Shown here one piece after another: positions 14,875 to 22,333 of a DNA stretch of 27,478 nucleotides (the first letter of the stretch is position 1; the number at the start of each line of letters is the position of its first letter). The notes under the pieces were generated by a model. That model was not told the DNA's origin. It made no database searches and saw nothing but the letters and a program-made list of their open reading frames with translations. A program made the position numbers and the translations under genes. This DNA is from a virus: positions 1 to 27,478 of IMG/VR virus record IMGVR_UViG_3300027241_000176; one strand, given 5' to 3'.

Positions 14875-14917
14875 AATTAAGGGGCCAGTTTAATTACTGG
14901 GCCCCTTAATTGTTTTT
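14875..14917 (+). terminator. bidirectional intrinsic terminator
   Basis: AATTAAGGGGCC-AGT and ACT-GGGCCCCTTAATT form a nearly perfect 15-16 bp stem with one bulge and a TTAATT loop. TGTTTTTA follows on the plus strand, and the other strand has A/T-rich sequence. It separates the convergent small-protein operon and the minus-strand structural gene, which ends at 14916. Confidence 0.9.
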
Positions 14918-16238
14918 ATACTTCATACCATTTTAATAGTCCAGCAGCAGTTTTACTGTTGCTAGCAGAACGAATAGCAAGTGTTAGAGTTTGATACTCG
15001 CTGCTATTTTTACGCCCAAGCTGGTTATCCCAACTTAGCGCACCATCGCCAATAGATGCAGGTGCAGTTTTCCCACCCATAAATCCACCATATACACGAC
15101 GACCAACATTGGTAAATGTTACAGTATTTGTAGCAACTTCTACTTTTTCACTTACAGTGTTACTAAAACTAAATGGTGTTGCTGGAGTTGCATCAACAAA
15201 CAATGCCCATTCAAAGTCGGTATTTGACACGTTTAGGATATCTATGCCACTAGGAACAACGATGGCATGTGGATAAGCACTATCTACACGTATTGATACT
15301 AGGTTAACCCAGGCAGTGCTAACAGTAACGCCAATAATAGGGTTGCCATCTACCTTGCCTTCTGCACGTGGCTCATAACCACCTTCACTGATAACACTGC
15401 TACAAATAAATTGCATACTTGCTGTTTCACCACTCACACTATCAATTTCAAGTGTTACTGGCAAGCTAGCTGTTCGCATGTAAACGCCAGGATTGATGTT
15501 AGCGTTGTGGAAAATGTGTGCTACAATAAATTGCCCGTCAATAACAAAACCACAGCGTACACTGCCTACTCCCAACCATTCAAAGTCCATGAATAAGATT
15601 TGAGACTGTGTTACATCAAGTGTAATACCACTTGTGCCAGTGCCGTCAAGTTTGTCAACGTTCCAGTCAGCCTGTGCTACACTTGTATTAACAGTGCTGC
15701 CGCTTGCACTTGAACGTTTAACAAAACTAACAGTGCCTTGGTTGTTCATTAAGTAAACGCCGTCTTGGTCATCATAGTATCCTACACTCTGTATTACTCC
15801 ATTGGTTACCGCTGACATAACAAATGTAGTTAATACTAATAAACTTTTACCTGGCTGATAGCTCATACGGCGCTTACTACGATACATTGTAGCAGCAAAG
15901 TCAGCAGTGCCGTCCGCTGTTAGTACTGCCGCACTTAAATTATCATTGTAATCTACGCTGCCAGCGCCTGTTAGAACAGTATAAAATTTTCCGTTAGCAA
16001 TGCCGCCAACGTGATTTGCTTCAAACAATGTTACTGGGTCACTAGTACGTAGCCTACCAAATGCATCTGATCCGGTGTTTAAGTTTCCGCTTGTGTTATA
16101 GATGCTTGTACCTAGTCCTGAGTTTGGTTTAACTGTTTCAATACTTACACGCATCACTGGCTGACCATCTTGGTCGTATTCCATAGCACGGTAAGGACCT
16201 GACAAGTTTACGTCTTGTGGGTGTTGATAGTCTGCCAT
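14916..16238 (-). CDS. virion structural protein (fibre/decoration type)
   Basis: 440 residues with a clear minus-strand AGGAG before ATG. The composition is typical for phage structural proteins: rich in Ser, Thr, Gly, Asn and Val, with few Lys and very few Cys. The N-terminal DAFGRLRTSDPVTLFEANH is a motif I associate with marine phage virion proteins (FGRLRVS-P-TLFDS type). The body is predicted beta-rich with no membrane segment. Its late-type promoter on the minus strand at 16256-16268 agrees with late expression. I cannot say whether it is a fibre, baseplate or head decoration protein. Confidence 0.75.
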   Translation of the reverse strand: MADYQHPQDVNLSGPYRAMEYDQDGQPVMRVSIETVKPNSGLGTSIYNTSGNLNTGSDAFGRLRTSDPVTLFEANHVGGIANGKFYTVLTGAGSVDYNDNLSAAVLTADGTADFAATMYRSKRRMSYQPGKSLLVLTTFVMSAVTNGVIQSVGYYDDQDGVYLMNNQGTVSFVKRSSASGSTVNTSVAQADWNVDKLDGTGTSGITLDVTQSQILFMDFEWLGVGSVRCGFVIDGQFIVAHIFHNANINPGVYMRTASLPVTLEIDSVSGETASMQFICSSVISEGGYEPRAEGKVDGNPIIGVTVSTAWVNLVSIRVDSAYPHAIVVPSGIDILNVSNTDFEWALFVDATPATPFSFSNTVSEKVEVATNTVTFTNVGRRVYGGFMGGKTAPASIGDGALSWDNQLGRKNSSEYQTLTLAIRSASNSKTAAGLLKWYEV

Positions 16239-16255
16239 TTTTTTCTCCTAATTAT

Positions 16256-16268
16256 AGTAGTATTTATC
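16256..16268 (-). promoter_or_regulatory. T4-type late promoter on the minus strand
   Basis: Read on the minus strand: GATAAATA (16268-16261) followed by CTACT. It stands about 20 bases before the start of the structural gene at 16238, with an AGGAG ribosome binding site between. Confidence 0.7.
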
Positions 16269-16287
16269 GAAAACCATTAACTATGCA

Positions 16288-16295
16288 TATAAATA
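16288..16295 (+). promoter_or_regulatory. T4-type late promoter
   Basis: TATAAATA followed by GTGTT and ATG. It is divergent from the minus-strand late promoter 20 bases away and serves the ligase-like gene. Confidence 0.7.
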
Positions 16296-16313
16296 GTGTT
16301 ATGGAGAATGCCA

Positions 16314-17300
16314 ATGAGTAAAGCAGGCCTTATACCCAAGATAGCAGATAGTATTCGTAGTGCAGAAACACAAGAGGATAAACTTGCTATTTTGTCAAAA
16401 TATCATAATGAAACTTTAATTAAGCGTATATTAAAATATGCTTATAATCCTATGATTGACTTTGGATTGTCCAATTTCACTCCACGTTCCATGGGCAAAG
16501 AACATGGAATGGGCATGAGTAAATTCATGCATATACTTGAGGAAATAATTGAAGGAAAATTCGATTATAAAGAATCAATGTTCGCCACAAATCTAGCATT
16601 GGGGCATATGAATGACGAAGAAGCCACTATCTTTGTCGGTATACTGCGCAAGGATCTTGATTGGGGTCTTGAGATTGAAACTATTAATAAGGTTTGGGAA
16701 AACTTAGTTCACGAGTACCCAGTGCAAATAGCAACAGAAGCGACCCCAGAACTTCTTTCTAAGTTAGAATTTCCATGTGTTGTCCAACATATGTCGTCTG
16801 GTATACGTGTTAGCATCATAGTAAAGAACGATGAAGTAAAATTTAAAGACAAGCATGGAAACAACTTGCCCTTCTTTGATGATCTAGCACCACAATTTCA
16901 GGAACTTGCACAATTTGGATCAGTAGTATTTGACGGACACGCATTGCTGGTAGACGATAAAAATGTTTCTATAGGTGCAACAGATCAACAGATAATAGCA
17001 CGTGAAGGCGGCAAGCTAAAGTTTATGTTATGGGATCTAATACGCTATGATGGTTTCATTCAGGGCGCTGATACACGTTTGGGCTACAACTGGAGATACA
17101 ACGGTATTGAACACATGATGCTTTTGACTGCTGGTAAAGTTGAAGATCCGTGCTTCTTACTACCAACTTCACATCCAGTGAAAATACCTGAACACGCTAT
17201 GGGATTTGTGGAAAAGATAAACTCACCAGTGGTAATAAAATCACTGGCAAATACATGGGGCGGTGGCTATACCACTCAAGAGTTAATTGTTCGTAAGTAA
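16314..17300 (+). CDS. T4 DNA-ligase-like protein lacking the catalytic lysine
   Basis: 328 residues from ATG 16314, seven bases after GGAG. Residues 1-150 match the T4 gp30 N-terminal domain in style (LAILSKY...LIKRILKYAY; ILRKDLDWGLEIETINKVW). Residues ~151-285 resemble its nucleotidyltransferase domain (KFMLWDLIRYDG, TRLGYNWRYNGIEHM). Where ligases have KxDG with the adenylated lysine, this protein has MSSG (Met160-Gly163). Motif III reads FDGHAL instead of DGEL. The EGIILK-type motif is not evident and the C-terminal OB domain seems absent (gp30 has 487 residues). It is therefore probably unable to ligate and may be a nucleic-acid-binding pseudoenzyme. Its 3' end overlaps that of the convergent radical SAM gene by 18 bases. 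Confidence 0.75.
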   Translation: MSKAGLIPKIADSIRSAETQEDKLAILSKYHNETLIKRILKYAYNPMIDFGLSNFTPRSMGKEHGMGMSKFMHILEEIIEGKFDYKESMFATNLALGHMNDEEATIFVGILRKDLDWGLEIETINKVWENLVHEYPVQIATEATPELLSKLEFPCVVQHMSSGIRVSIIVKNDEVKFKDKHGNNLPFFDDLAPQFQELAQFGSVVFDGHALLVDDKNVSIGATDQQIIAREGGKLKFMLWDLIRYDGFIQGADTRLGYNWRYNGIEHMMLLTAGKVEDPCFLLPTSHPVKIPEHAMGFVEKINSPVVIKSLANTWGGGYTTQELIVRK

Positions 17301-18140
17301 ATCAAAGCTAGCCTTACCAAACTTTGTTCCTTTAATATTACACTTAGCACATACGCCCTTGCGTTCACCCAATGCTAACCCAGCACGAACAAACTGCATT
17401 TTCTTACTGTTCCAACAACCACTAATACCAATCTCATTAATATTGCCAAAGTTGCCAGCTTCACGATGCCAGTCATTACAGCACAGTGTCATATTACCAT
17501 TCCAGTCAATGAATGTTTTATAGAACGGAAGGTAACACTGATTCTGTACGCCAGTGCCGCCCATTGTGCCTGCACGATTGTTAAAGCCATACTCAGCAAT
17601 AAGTTCAGCAGCATTGCCATTGTCATAATGCGCCCGTAGTCTCCAGCGACCTGGCAACATCTGCATTTTACGCTCACGCTCAGTGTATTGTTCTTCACCA
17701 TCGTAGCAATCAATAGTAAGCATGTCAAGTCCAGCAGCGTATAGTTTTTGCGTATAGTCCATATCCATGTCAATCAGTCTATCGCCGTTGCTGGTGATCT
17801 CAATATACAATCCAGCGTAAGTGTTTAGTGTTTCCACAATCTCAAGTAATTGCGGATGTGTATGTGGTTCACCAAAGCCAGTAATATGTATATCACCACG
17901 CCATTCAGCCGCACGCAATTGTTCAGTCAACGCACGCACTGTTTCCAGCGTCATGAATAGTTTTTGGTTAGGATATACCTCTGGATCATGTCGTGGACAA
18001 AAGCTACAAGTTCTGTTACACAGTTCTGTAATGTTTATTTCCACAGTTGCCAGTCCAGGCAGTGTACTATTGTAGATGTCAGCAGCACTATGTTGTGCTG
18101 CACGACTGTCAATATGTCCAGTTACGCTAAAGGTCGTCAT
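17283..18140 (-). CDS. radical SAM protein with SPASM-type C-terminal domain
   Basis: 285 residues. The [4Fe-4S]-binding motif CNRTCSFC (CX3CX2C) lies at residues ~40-47, followed by the GFGEP motif and the ITSNGD strand. The C-terminal third holds the SPASM pattern: CYLPFYKTFIDWNGNMTLCCND and a later CAKCNIKG, for an auxiliary iron-sulphur cluster. SPASM proteins usually modify peptides or proteins, sometimes sugars. It is the last gene of the minus-strand operon and the only one with both domains fused. ATG overlaps the preceding stop (TAATG). No precursor peptide is evident. Confidence 0.88.
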   Translation of the reverse strand: MTTFSVTGHIDSRAAQHSAADIYNSTLPGLATVEINITELCNRTCSFCPRHDPEVYPNQKLFMTLETVRALTEQLRAAEWRGDIHITGFGEPHTHPQLLEIVETLNTYAGLYIEITSNGDRLIDMDMDYTQKLYAAGLDMLTIDCYDGEEQYTERERKMQMLPGRWRLRAHYDNGNAAELIAEYGFNNRAGTMGGTGVQNQCYLPFYKTFIDWNGNMTLCCNDWHREAGNFGNINEIGISGCWNSKKMQFVRAGLALGERKGVCAKCNIKGTKFGKASFDLLTNN

Positions 18141-18544
18141 TAGTCAAGCCGTGAGTTTGTGGTTTCTTTTCCTGTTATTTCGTCAATATATACTCCACAT
18201 TCTTCCATGCACAATGGTGCCTTTGTTTCTTTCTCCCAGCCATCTAACCATAGATGAGTCCAATATATTTCATGGTCAATTATTTCATCCAGGTCATGAA
18301 ATTCTAAATTATTCCAATTTGGATCTTCCGCCTCTAGCTTTGACATAATAGGATCTGACTTATAAAGATATGTTGAATGATTAGCATAATCTTTATCTTT
18401 GTCAAATCTTGCATCCCATGCGTTTGCATAGTAGCAGCATGGCCATACTCTACCATCGCTAGTTATTTCAAACTCACGCTTATCAAGACTATGAGTTATA
18501 CATTCTACTCTGCAAGTCTTGGGATCTTTTTTACGAAACTTCAT
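18140..18544 (-). CDS. stand-alone SPASM-type iron-sulphur protein (pair 1)
   Basis: 134 residues without a radical SAM core. Cysteines: CRVEC near residues 11-15, WPCC in SDGRVWPCCYYANAW, and CMEECG near the C terminus. This resembles the C-terminal part of SPASM radical SAM enzymes. Its ATG overlaps the stop of the core gene at 18541 by four bases (ATGA), so the two are translationally coupled and probably form one enzyme. Compare the same arrangement at 19222/19587 and 20252/20568. Confidence 0.8.
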   Translation of the reverse strand: MKFRKKDPKTCRVECITHSLDKREFEITSDGRVWPCCYYANAWDARFDKDKDYANHSTYLYKSDPIMSKLEAEDPNWNNLEFHDLDEIIDHEIYWTHLWLDGWEKETKAPLCMEECGVYIDEITGKETTNSRLD

Positions 18545-19212
18545 GGTACAATTTCTCCGTCCAATTCTTCTATTAATTTATATGCTTGTTTTTTGTTTTC
18601 GTCACTAATTTTTCCAAACTCTCTTGCATTAAATTTGAAAAAGACACCGCAATCTATCTTGTCTGCCATCTTCTTGGCTATGGGTATTTGATGCCAATTC
18701 CATTCAAATACAATAAAATGCCATTCACCACTTCCGCCACTATTAAAATACGTGGTCATGTTGTCCATCGCACGTTGCCAATTTACGCCTTCTCTGTACA
18801 TCCAGTTAGTTTCATGATCTGTGCCATCAATTCCAAACTTAATTCGTATTTTGTTCTTATAGGTGGTCGCAAGGTATTCATACCATTTTGGCTGACGTAA
18901 ACCTCCATTAGTATTAATATGAACTTTATTAGCGTACTGTAGTGTAAAATCAACAAACTCGTCAATTTGTGGATGCATCATAGGATCTCCTAATTCTCCA
19001 CAAAATTGTACGTACCCATTGCGTTCTTTCAAGTATTTACTGGAAGAAATAATACGTTTATATATCTCAAAATCCATATGCGTTGGCTTTAGCCAACTGG
19101 CAGTCTCGCCTGTGTCTTGATCAGTTCTTGCACAACTTCTACATTTTGCTTGACAGTATGTTGTCAACGCAAAATCATAATCAATTTTCATATTGCCTAA
19201 ATTTTGTCTCAT
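18541..19212 (-). CDS. radical SAM core protein (pair 1)
   Basis: Up to 223 residues. CQAKCRSC (CX3CX2C) lies at residues 20-27, then GELGDPMMHPQIDEFVDF (the GGEP-like region) and HINTNGGLR. A later FGIDGTDHETNWMYREGVNW is shared with core 3 almost exactly. The start may be ATG 19212 or ATG 19191 (MKIDYDF, aligned with the starts of the other cores). It ends without a SPASM domain; that domain is encoded by the coupled gene at 18140. Confidence 0.85.
   Translation of the reverse strand: MRQNLGNMKIDYDFALTTYCQAKCRSCARTDQDTGETASWLKPTHMDFEIYKRIISSSKYLKERNGYVQFCGELGDPMMHPQIDEFVDFTLQYANKVHINTNGGLRQPKWYEYLATTYKNKIRIKFGIDGTDHETNWMYREGVNWQRAMDNMTTYFNSGGSGEWHFIVFEWNWHQIPIAKKMADKIDCGVFFKFNAREFGKISDENKKQAYKLIEELDGEIVP
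18756..18837. repeat. 82-bp near-identical patch shared by core genes 1 and 3 (copy A)
   Basis: Differs by one base from 20780-20861 over 82 bases, while the flanking parts of the two genes have clearly diverged. It encodes the conserved FGIDGTD...AMDNM segment of the radical SAM core. Confidence 0.85.
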
Positions 19213-19221
19213 ATTTTACTC

Positions 19222-19587
19222 TTATGTTTTATTCCTGTCACAAAAATGTACACACAGTGCAGGAGGATTTTCGCTATTCCATCCAGTTTCTCCTATATAA
19301 TCACTGAATATAGGATTACTAATTATGTCATCTAAGTTAGTATACAGCGTATTATTCCACTCGGGATTGTTTTTCATTAATTCAGATAATACTTTATCAT
19401 TGTCAAACAATTTTTTATATGGCAATTGATCTTCATATTCATTAGCAGCACTTGCTTTAAACCAAGTACTTACATAATGACCACATGGCCAAACTCTACC
19501 ATCAATGCCTATCTCAAAATACTCTACTGGATCACCTGAATGATTTCTGTGCTGTTTTGCCATACACCATATATCACATTTTGACAT
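19222..19587 (-). CDS. stand-alone SPASM-type iron-sulphur protein (pair 2)
   Basis: 121 residues from the ATG at 19587-19585, which overlaps the stop of the core gene by one base (TAATG); a GTG at 19593 is less likely. Cysteines: CDIWC near the N terminus, DGRVWPCG with only one Cys where its paralogues have two, and LCVHFC near the end. It shares the GWNSENPPALC segment with pair 3. The lost Cys could change the cluster bound. Confidence 0.78.
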   Translation of the reverse strand: MSKCDIWCMAKQHRNHSGDPVEYFEIGIDGRVWPCGHYVSTWFKASAANEYEDQLPYKKLFDNDKVLSELMKNNPEWNNTLYTNLDDIISNPIFSDYIGETGWNSENPPALCVHFCDRNKT

Positions 19588-20243
19588 TAGCACTCTACCT
19601 TATATTTAGCGTCTACTTCGGCCTTATGTTCTGGGGTTATCAAACCGTATGGTTGCGTGTTCCATAAGAAGAAATGTTCATCACATCCTATTTCGTCCAC
19701 CATACGTAAACACTCATCCATCTGATGATAATTGTGTTCAAATACTATAAACTGCCACACTGCTCTACCTGGACTATTGCTGTATGCTCGTAGGTTATCC
19801 ATAGCCCTATACCAGTCCACATCCACTCTATATAGATTATTTACGTGCGCAGTTGTGCCGTCTATACCAAAAACAATAGTTAAACGCTGCCCATAACGTT
19901 CTCCCATCTTTGTATACCAATCAGGACTACGCAAGCCTCCGTTAGTATTAACTATGACTTCTTCAGCATTATTATTAAGACAATATGATATAAAGTCTTC
20001 TACTTTTGGATGCATCATGGGATCACCATATTCACCACAGAATTTCACACTGCGTAGTTTATGTTCTTTCCAGTATATGCTTTTCTGCGTAGTCTTCTTA
20101 AATAGATCAAAGTCAGTATGTTGTAATTTTAGCCATGGTTCAGGGTATCCAGTTTCTTCGTTAGTTCGTGGGCAAGTAGGACACCTTGCCTGACAATAAG
20201 ATGTTAGAGAAAACTCAAGTTTGAATTCCTTTGTTTTTGTCAT
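19587..20243 (-). CDS. radical SAM core protein (pair 2)
   Basis: 218 residues from ATG 20243; an upstream in-frame start at 20282 would overlap the previous gene. CQARCPTC lies at residues 17-24. GEYGDPMMHPKVEDFISYC, VNTNGGLRSPDWYT and VFGIDGTT follow in the same order as in cores 1 and 3. It is the most diverged of the three cores (NNLYRVDVDWYRAMDN instead of NWMYREGVNWQRAMDN). No SPASM domain in the same chain. Confidence 0.85.
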   Translation of the reverse strand: MTKTKEFKLEFSLTSYCQARCPTCPRTNEETGYPEPWLKLQHTDFDLFKKTTQKSIYWKEHKLRSVKFCGEYGDPMMHPKVEDFISYCLNNNAEEVIVNTNGGLRSPDWYTKMGERYGQRLTIVFGIDGTTAHVNNLYRVDVDWYRAMDNLRAYSNSPGRAVWQFIVFEHNYHQMDECLRMVDEIGCDEHFFLWNTQPYGLITPEHKAEVDAKYKVEC

Positions 20244-20251
20244 TATAATAT

Positions 20252-20578
20252 CTATTCTATTTCTCCACAGCGTGATACACATAGTGGCGGGGGATTGTCG
20301 CTATCCCACCCAGTGTTCCATATATATTCACGGAATATTTCATGTGAAGTTATCTCATCCATGGTATGATGGTTTAAGCTATTCCAATTGGGGTCTTGAC
20401 GAAATAACTCATAAAGTTTTTCATCCTCACGTTGCTCATCATAATCTTCGTCTTGTGTTGGATCACCCCATACATTAGCATAGTTACAGCATGGCCAAAC
20501 CCTGCCGTTAATGTCTATGTCATAGCATCTTGCGTTTAGAATCTTGTCAAAGGCAAAACAATCTATCTTACATTTCAT
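20252..20578 (-). CDS. stand-alone SPASM-type iron-sulphur protein (pair 3)
   Basis: 108 residues. ATG lies inside the end of the core gene (11-base overlap). Cysteines: CKIDC (3-7), a Cys before YDIDINGRVWPCCNYANVW, and LCVSRC near the end, after GWDSDNPPP. Same layout as the other two stand-alone SPASM proteins. It probably supplies the auxiliary cluster or substrate domain of core 3. Confidence 0.8.
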   Translation of the reverse strand: MKCKIDCFAFDKILNARCYDIDINGRVWPCCNYANVWGDPTQDEDYDEQREDEKLYELFRQDPNWNSLNHHTMDEITSHEIFREYIWNTGWDSDNPPPLCVSRCGEIE

Positions 20579-21224
20579 AATTTAATTCTTTCAAGATGTT
20601 ATTTGCTGAATACATATCAGAATCTGACATTTTGCCTTTACCGCCTCTACTATTAAAAATAAATTCTATCGGCAAATCAAATTCACTTGCCATATCATAT
20701 GCTTGTTTTATCTGGTGTATGTTCCATGGGAATATTATAAACTGCCACGTACAACTACCGCCAGCCGCATGAAAAGCCATCATGTTGTCCATCGCACGTT
20801 GCCAATTTACGCCTTCTCTGTACATCCAGTTAGTTTCACGATCTGTGCCATCAATTCCAAAAACAATGGCTAAGTCATCTTTATATCTTAACCCCATTCT
20901 TGTATACCAATCAGGATTACGCAATGCTCCATTTGTACTTATTAATACAGCAATATAATGTTTTTTATAATCGTCAAGTATCAGACTAACAAAGTCCTCA
21001 ATTTGTGGGTGCATCATAGGATCACCAACTTCACCGCACAATTTTATATATGGAGTTTTATTCTTATTAAAGTCAATACCAGAAAGTATACGTTTAAAAG
21101 TTTCAACAGGCATATGTTCTTGCTTTAAATCAGCCCTTGTCTCACCATCATCACCTATTCGTTGACAGCTATAACACTTTGCTTGGCAAAATGTAGTTAT
21201 AGAAAATTCATATCCTGCTTTCAT
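20568..21224 (-). CDS. radical SAM core protein (pair 3)
   Basis: 218 residues from ATG 21224, with AAGG upstream. A longer frame to 21335 exists, but its extra part reads out of frame over a decayed SPASM remnant and lacks a binding site. CQAKCYSC lies at residues 13-20, then GEVGDPMMHPQIEDFVS, ISTNGALRNPDWYT and VFGIDGTDRETNWMYREG. First intact gene of the minus-strand operon. Confidence 0.85.
   Translation of the reverse strand: MKAGYEFSITTFCQAKCYSCQRIGDDGETRADLKQEHMPVETFKRILSGIDFNKNKTPYIKLCGEVGDPMMHPQIEDFVSLILDDYKKHYIAVLISTNGALRNPDWYTRMGLRYKDDLAIVFGIDGTDRETNWMYREGVNWQRAMDNMMAFHAAGGSCTWQFIIFPWNIHQIKQAYDMASEFDLPIEFIFNSRGGKGKMSDSDMYSANNILKELNYEM
20780..20861. repeat. 82-bp near-identical patch (copy B)
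   Basis: 81 of 82 bases equal 18756-18837. See copy A. Confidence 0.85.
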
Positions 21225-21225
21225 A

Positions 21226-21327
21226 TCATTCTGCCTTAAAAATAGGAACATCATCGTTATTGATACACAACTTGCACAGTCCTGCCATATCACCATTATT
21301 CCAGCCTGGAAACCATACTTTATGCCA
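21226..21327 (-). pseudogene. remnant of a fourth SPASM gene
   Basis: The minus-strand frame ending at TGA 21228-21226 reads VWFPGWNNGDMAGLCKLC and ends KAE. It aligns with the C terminus of the pair 3 SPASM protein (IWNTGWDSDNPPPLCVSRC). Upstream it meets a stop (TAG at 21330-21328) with no start codon, so only the last ~33 codons are left. Its stop lies just before the ATG of core 3, the same tight spacing as in the intact units. The array once had at least one more unit, cut off at the present operon promoter. Confidence 0.7.
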
Positions 21328-21340
21328 CTATCCAATTCCT

Positions 21341-21348
21341 ATTAAATA
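21341..21348 (+). promoter_or_regulatory. late-promoter-like ATTAAATA
   Basis: ATTAAATA followed by CTATT, the T4-like extension, about 25 bases before ATG 21373. It is divergent from and interleaved with the minus-strand promoter at 21356. Confidence 0.5.
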
Positions 21349-21355
21349 CTATTAT

Positions 21356-21363
21356 TATTTATC
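21356..21363 (-). promoter_or_regulatory. late-type promoter of the radical SAM operon
   Basis: On the minus strand GATAAATA followed by ATAAT. The GATAAATA form is also seen at 16261-16268 (minus) and 24372 (plus). Transcription would begin about 21350 and run through the SPASM remnant into core 3. Confidence 0.6.
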
Positions 21364-21372
21364 AAGGAAAAT

Positions 21373-21630
21373 ATGGACTATAATTGGTTACAGATAGATG
21401 CACACATAGTGAATATGATGAGTGCATACACAGACAAAGACAAACTATACTCTGATTTGAGGAAGAAGTTTAATTGGAACGACAGCCAGGTAGCAGCGGC
21501 GACTGATCCACTACTAAAGCGTTATAAGTGGTATGACAGGGTAGCAAATGGGCAGATTACAGAAAAAGCAACTAAAAAAGTAAAAAAAGTAGTTGACAGC
21601 GTTAACGTAATCGTGTATAAACGTGTGTAG
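21373..21630 (+). CDS. hypothetical protein, 85 aa
   Basis: ATG 21373 follows AAGGA by about seven bases. It has a helical N-terminal part with a WNDSQVAAATDPLLKRYKWYDR segment and a very basic stretch (KATKKVKKVVD) near the end. No membrane segment. It is too large and has no leader/core look for a modified peptide precursor, although it is divergent from the radical SAM operon. Not recognised. Confidence 0.65.
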   Translation: MDYNWLQIDAHIVNMMSAYTDKDKLYSDLRKKFNWNDSQVAAATDPLLKRYKWYDRVANGQITEKATKKVKKVVDSVNVIVYKRV

Positions 21631-21696
21631 CTAGTATAAAAAACGCACTCAGTGTATTTCTATATCAGCAAAAATATAATCCATAAGGAGTTAAAT

Positions 21697-21924
21697 ATGG
21701 ACATTTTGAATAAAGTAAAAGCATGGGCTGGTTCACTAGCAGAAGTTGGTGTAAGCGTTGCAGCACTTATGATCGTACTAGAAGTACTTGGTCTTAACGT
21801 TCCCTTCCTAGCAAGCGGCGGTGTTATCACAAACGTTTCAGCTATCATTGCTTCACTAGGATCACAAGGTGTGGTTGGCCTGATCGCAGTTTGGGTTCTA
21901 TATGAAATTTGGAGCCGTAAGTAA
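21697..21924 (+). CDS. small two-helix membrane protein, possibly holin-like
   Basis: 75 residues from ATG 21697, after a strong AAGGAG. A short amphipathic start (MDILNKVKAWAGSLAEV) is followed by hydrophobic helices at about residues 17-34 and 49-69, separated by a Gly/Ser-rich turn, and a charged end (WSRK). This layout fits class II holins, but other small phage membrane proteins look alike and no endolysin is adjacent. A terminator follows at 21954, so it is a one-gene unit or the end of an operon with 21373. Confidence 0.65.
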   Translation: MDILNKVKAWAGSLAEVGVSVAALMIVLEVLGLNVPFLASGGVITNVSAIIASLGSQGVVGLIAVWVLYEIWSRK

Positions 21925-21953
21925 TTCCAGCTTACCTGACTAAAAAGCTAAAG

Positions 21954-21982
21954 CGGGCGGTGTTAATCATTGCCCGTTTTTT
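21954..21982 (+). terminator. intrinsic terminator
   Basis: CGGGCGGTG and CATTGCCCG form a 9-bp stem (two G-U pairs) with a TTAAT loop, followed by TTTTTT at 21977-21982. Confidence 0.85.
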
Positions 21983-22023
21983 ATTGGTTTAACCGCAAGT
22001 TAACGCCAACATATTAACACTAC

Positions 22024-22031
22024 AGTAAATA
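22024..22031 (+). promoter_or_regulatory. weak late-promoter-like AGTAAATA
   Basis: AGTAAATA with five bases to ATG 22037, the same spacing as at 200, 4334 and 24372. Alternatively AATAAATA at 22028-22035. Confidence 0.4.
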
Positions 22032-22036
22032 AATAT

Positions 22037-22333
22037 ATGAGCAATATAGATTTCAAAGAAGCCTGTAGACTGTTTTGGATGGTTAAAGGGCATTTCAACA
22101 CAACTGATGCTGTCATAGTGGAATGTTATGATGGATACTTTAAGCGCATGTGGTATAACGGTGAAAGTTATGTCCACACAGAAGGTTTCGAAGAGGCCTG
22201 GGAGAAAAAATATGGTAGCCAGCAAAATCAAAGAACTGAGCCTAGACGATCTGAACTATCTGGAGGATCTACTGCACGTGGAACTTCACAAAAACTACCC
22301 ACAGCAATCACCACAGATTCGCAGACTGCTTGA
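22037..22333 (+). CDS. hypothetical protein, 98 aa
   Basis: The first ~60 residues look like a real protein (DFKEACRLFWMVKGHF..., CYDGYFKRMWYNGESY). The last ~38 residues are Gln/Thr/Ser-rich and of low complexity, because this stretch is out of frame with a better-looking gene at 22212. No ribosome binding site. Either two genes overlap by 122 bases, or the frame was shifted near the A-run at 22205-22211. Confidence 0.5.
   Translation: MSNIDFKEACRLFWMVKGHFNTTDAVIVECYDGYFKRMWYNGESYVHTEGFEEAWEKKYGSQQNQRTEPRRSELSGGSTARGTSQKLPTAITTDSQTA

Noticed and set aside
18140-21224. Programmed frameshifts joining core and SPASM genes
   Set aside because: Each pair has a stop overlapping a good ATG (ATGA, TAATG or an 11-base overlap) and no shared slippery sequence, so reinitiation is simpler.
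21225-21335. Longer N terminus for radical SAM core 3
   Set aside because: It would read out of frame across the SPASM remnant; ATG 21224 has AAGG upstream and matches the starts of the paralogues.
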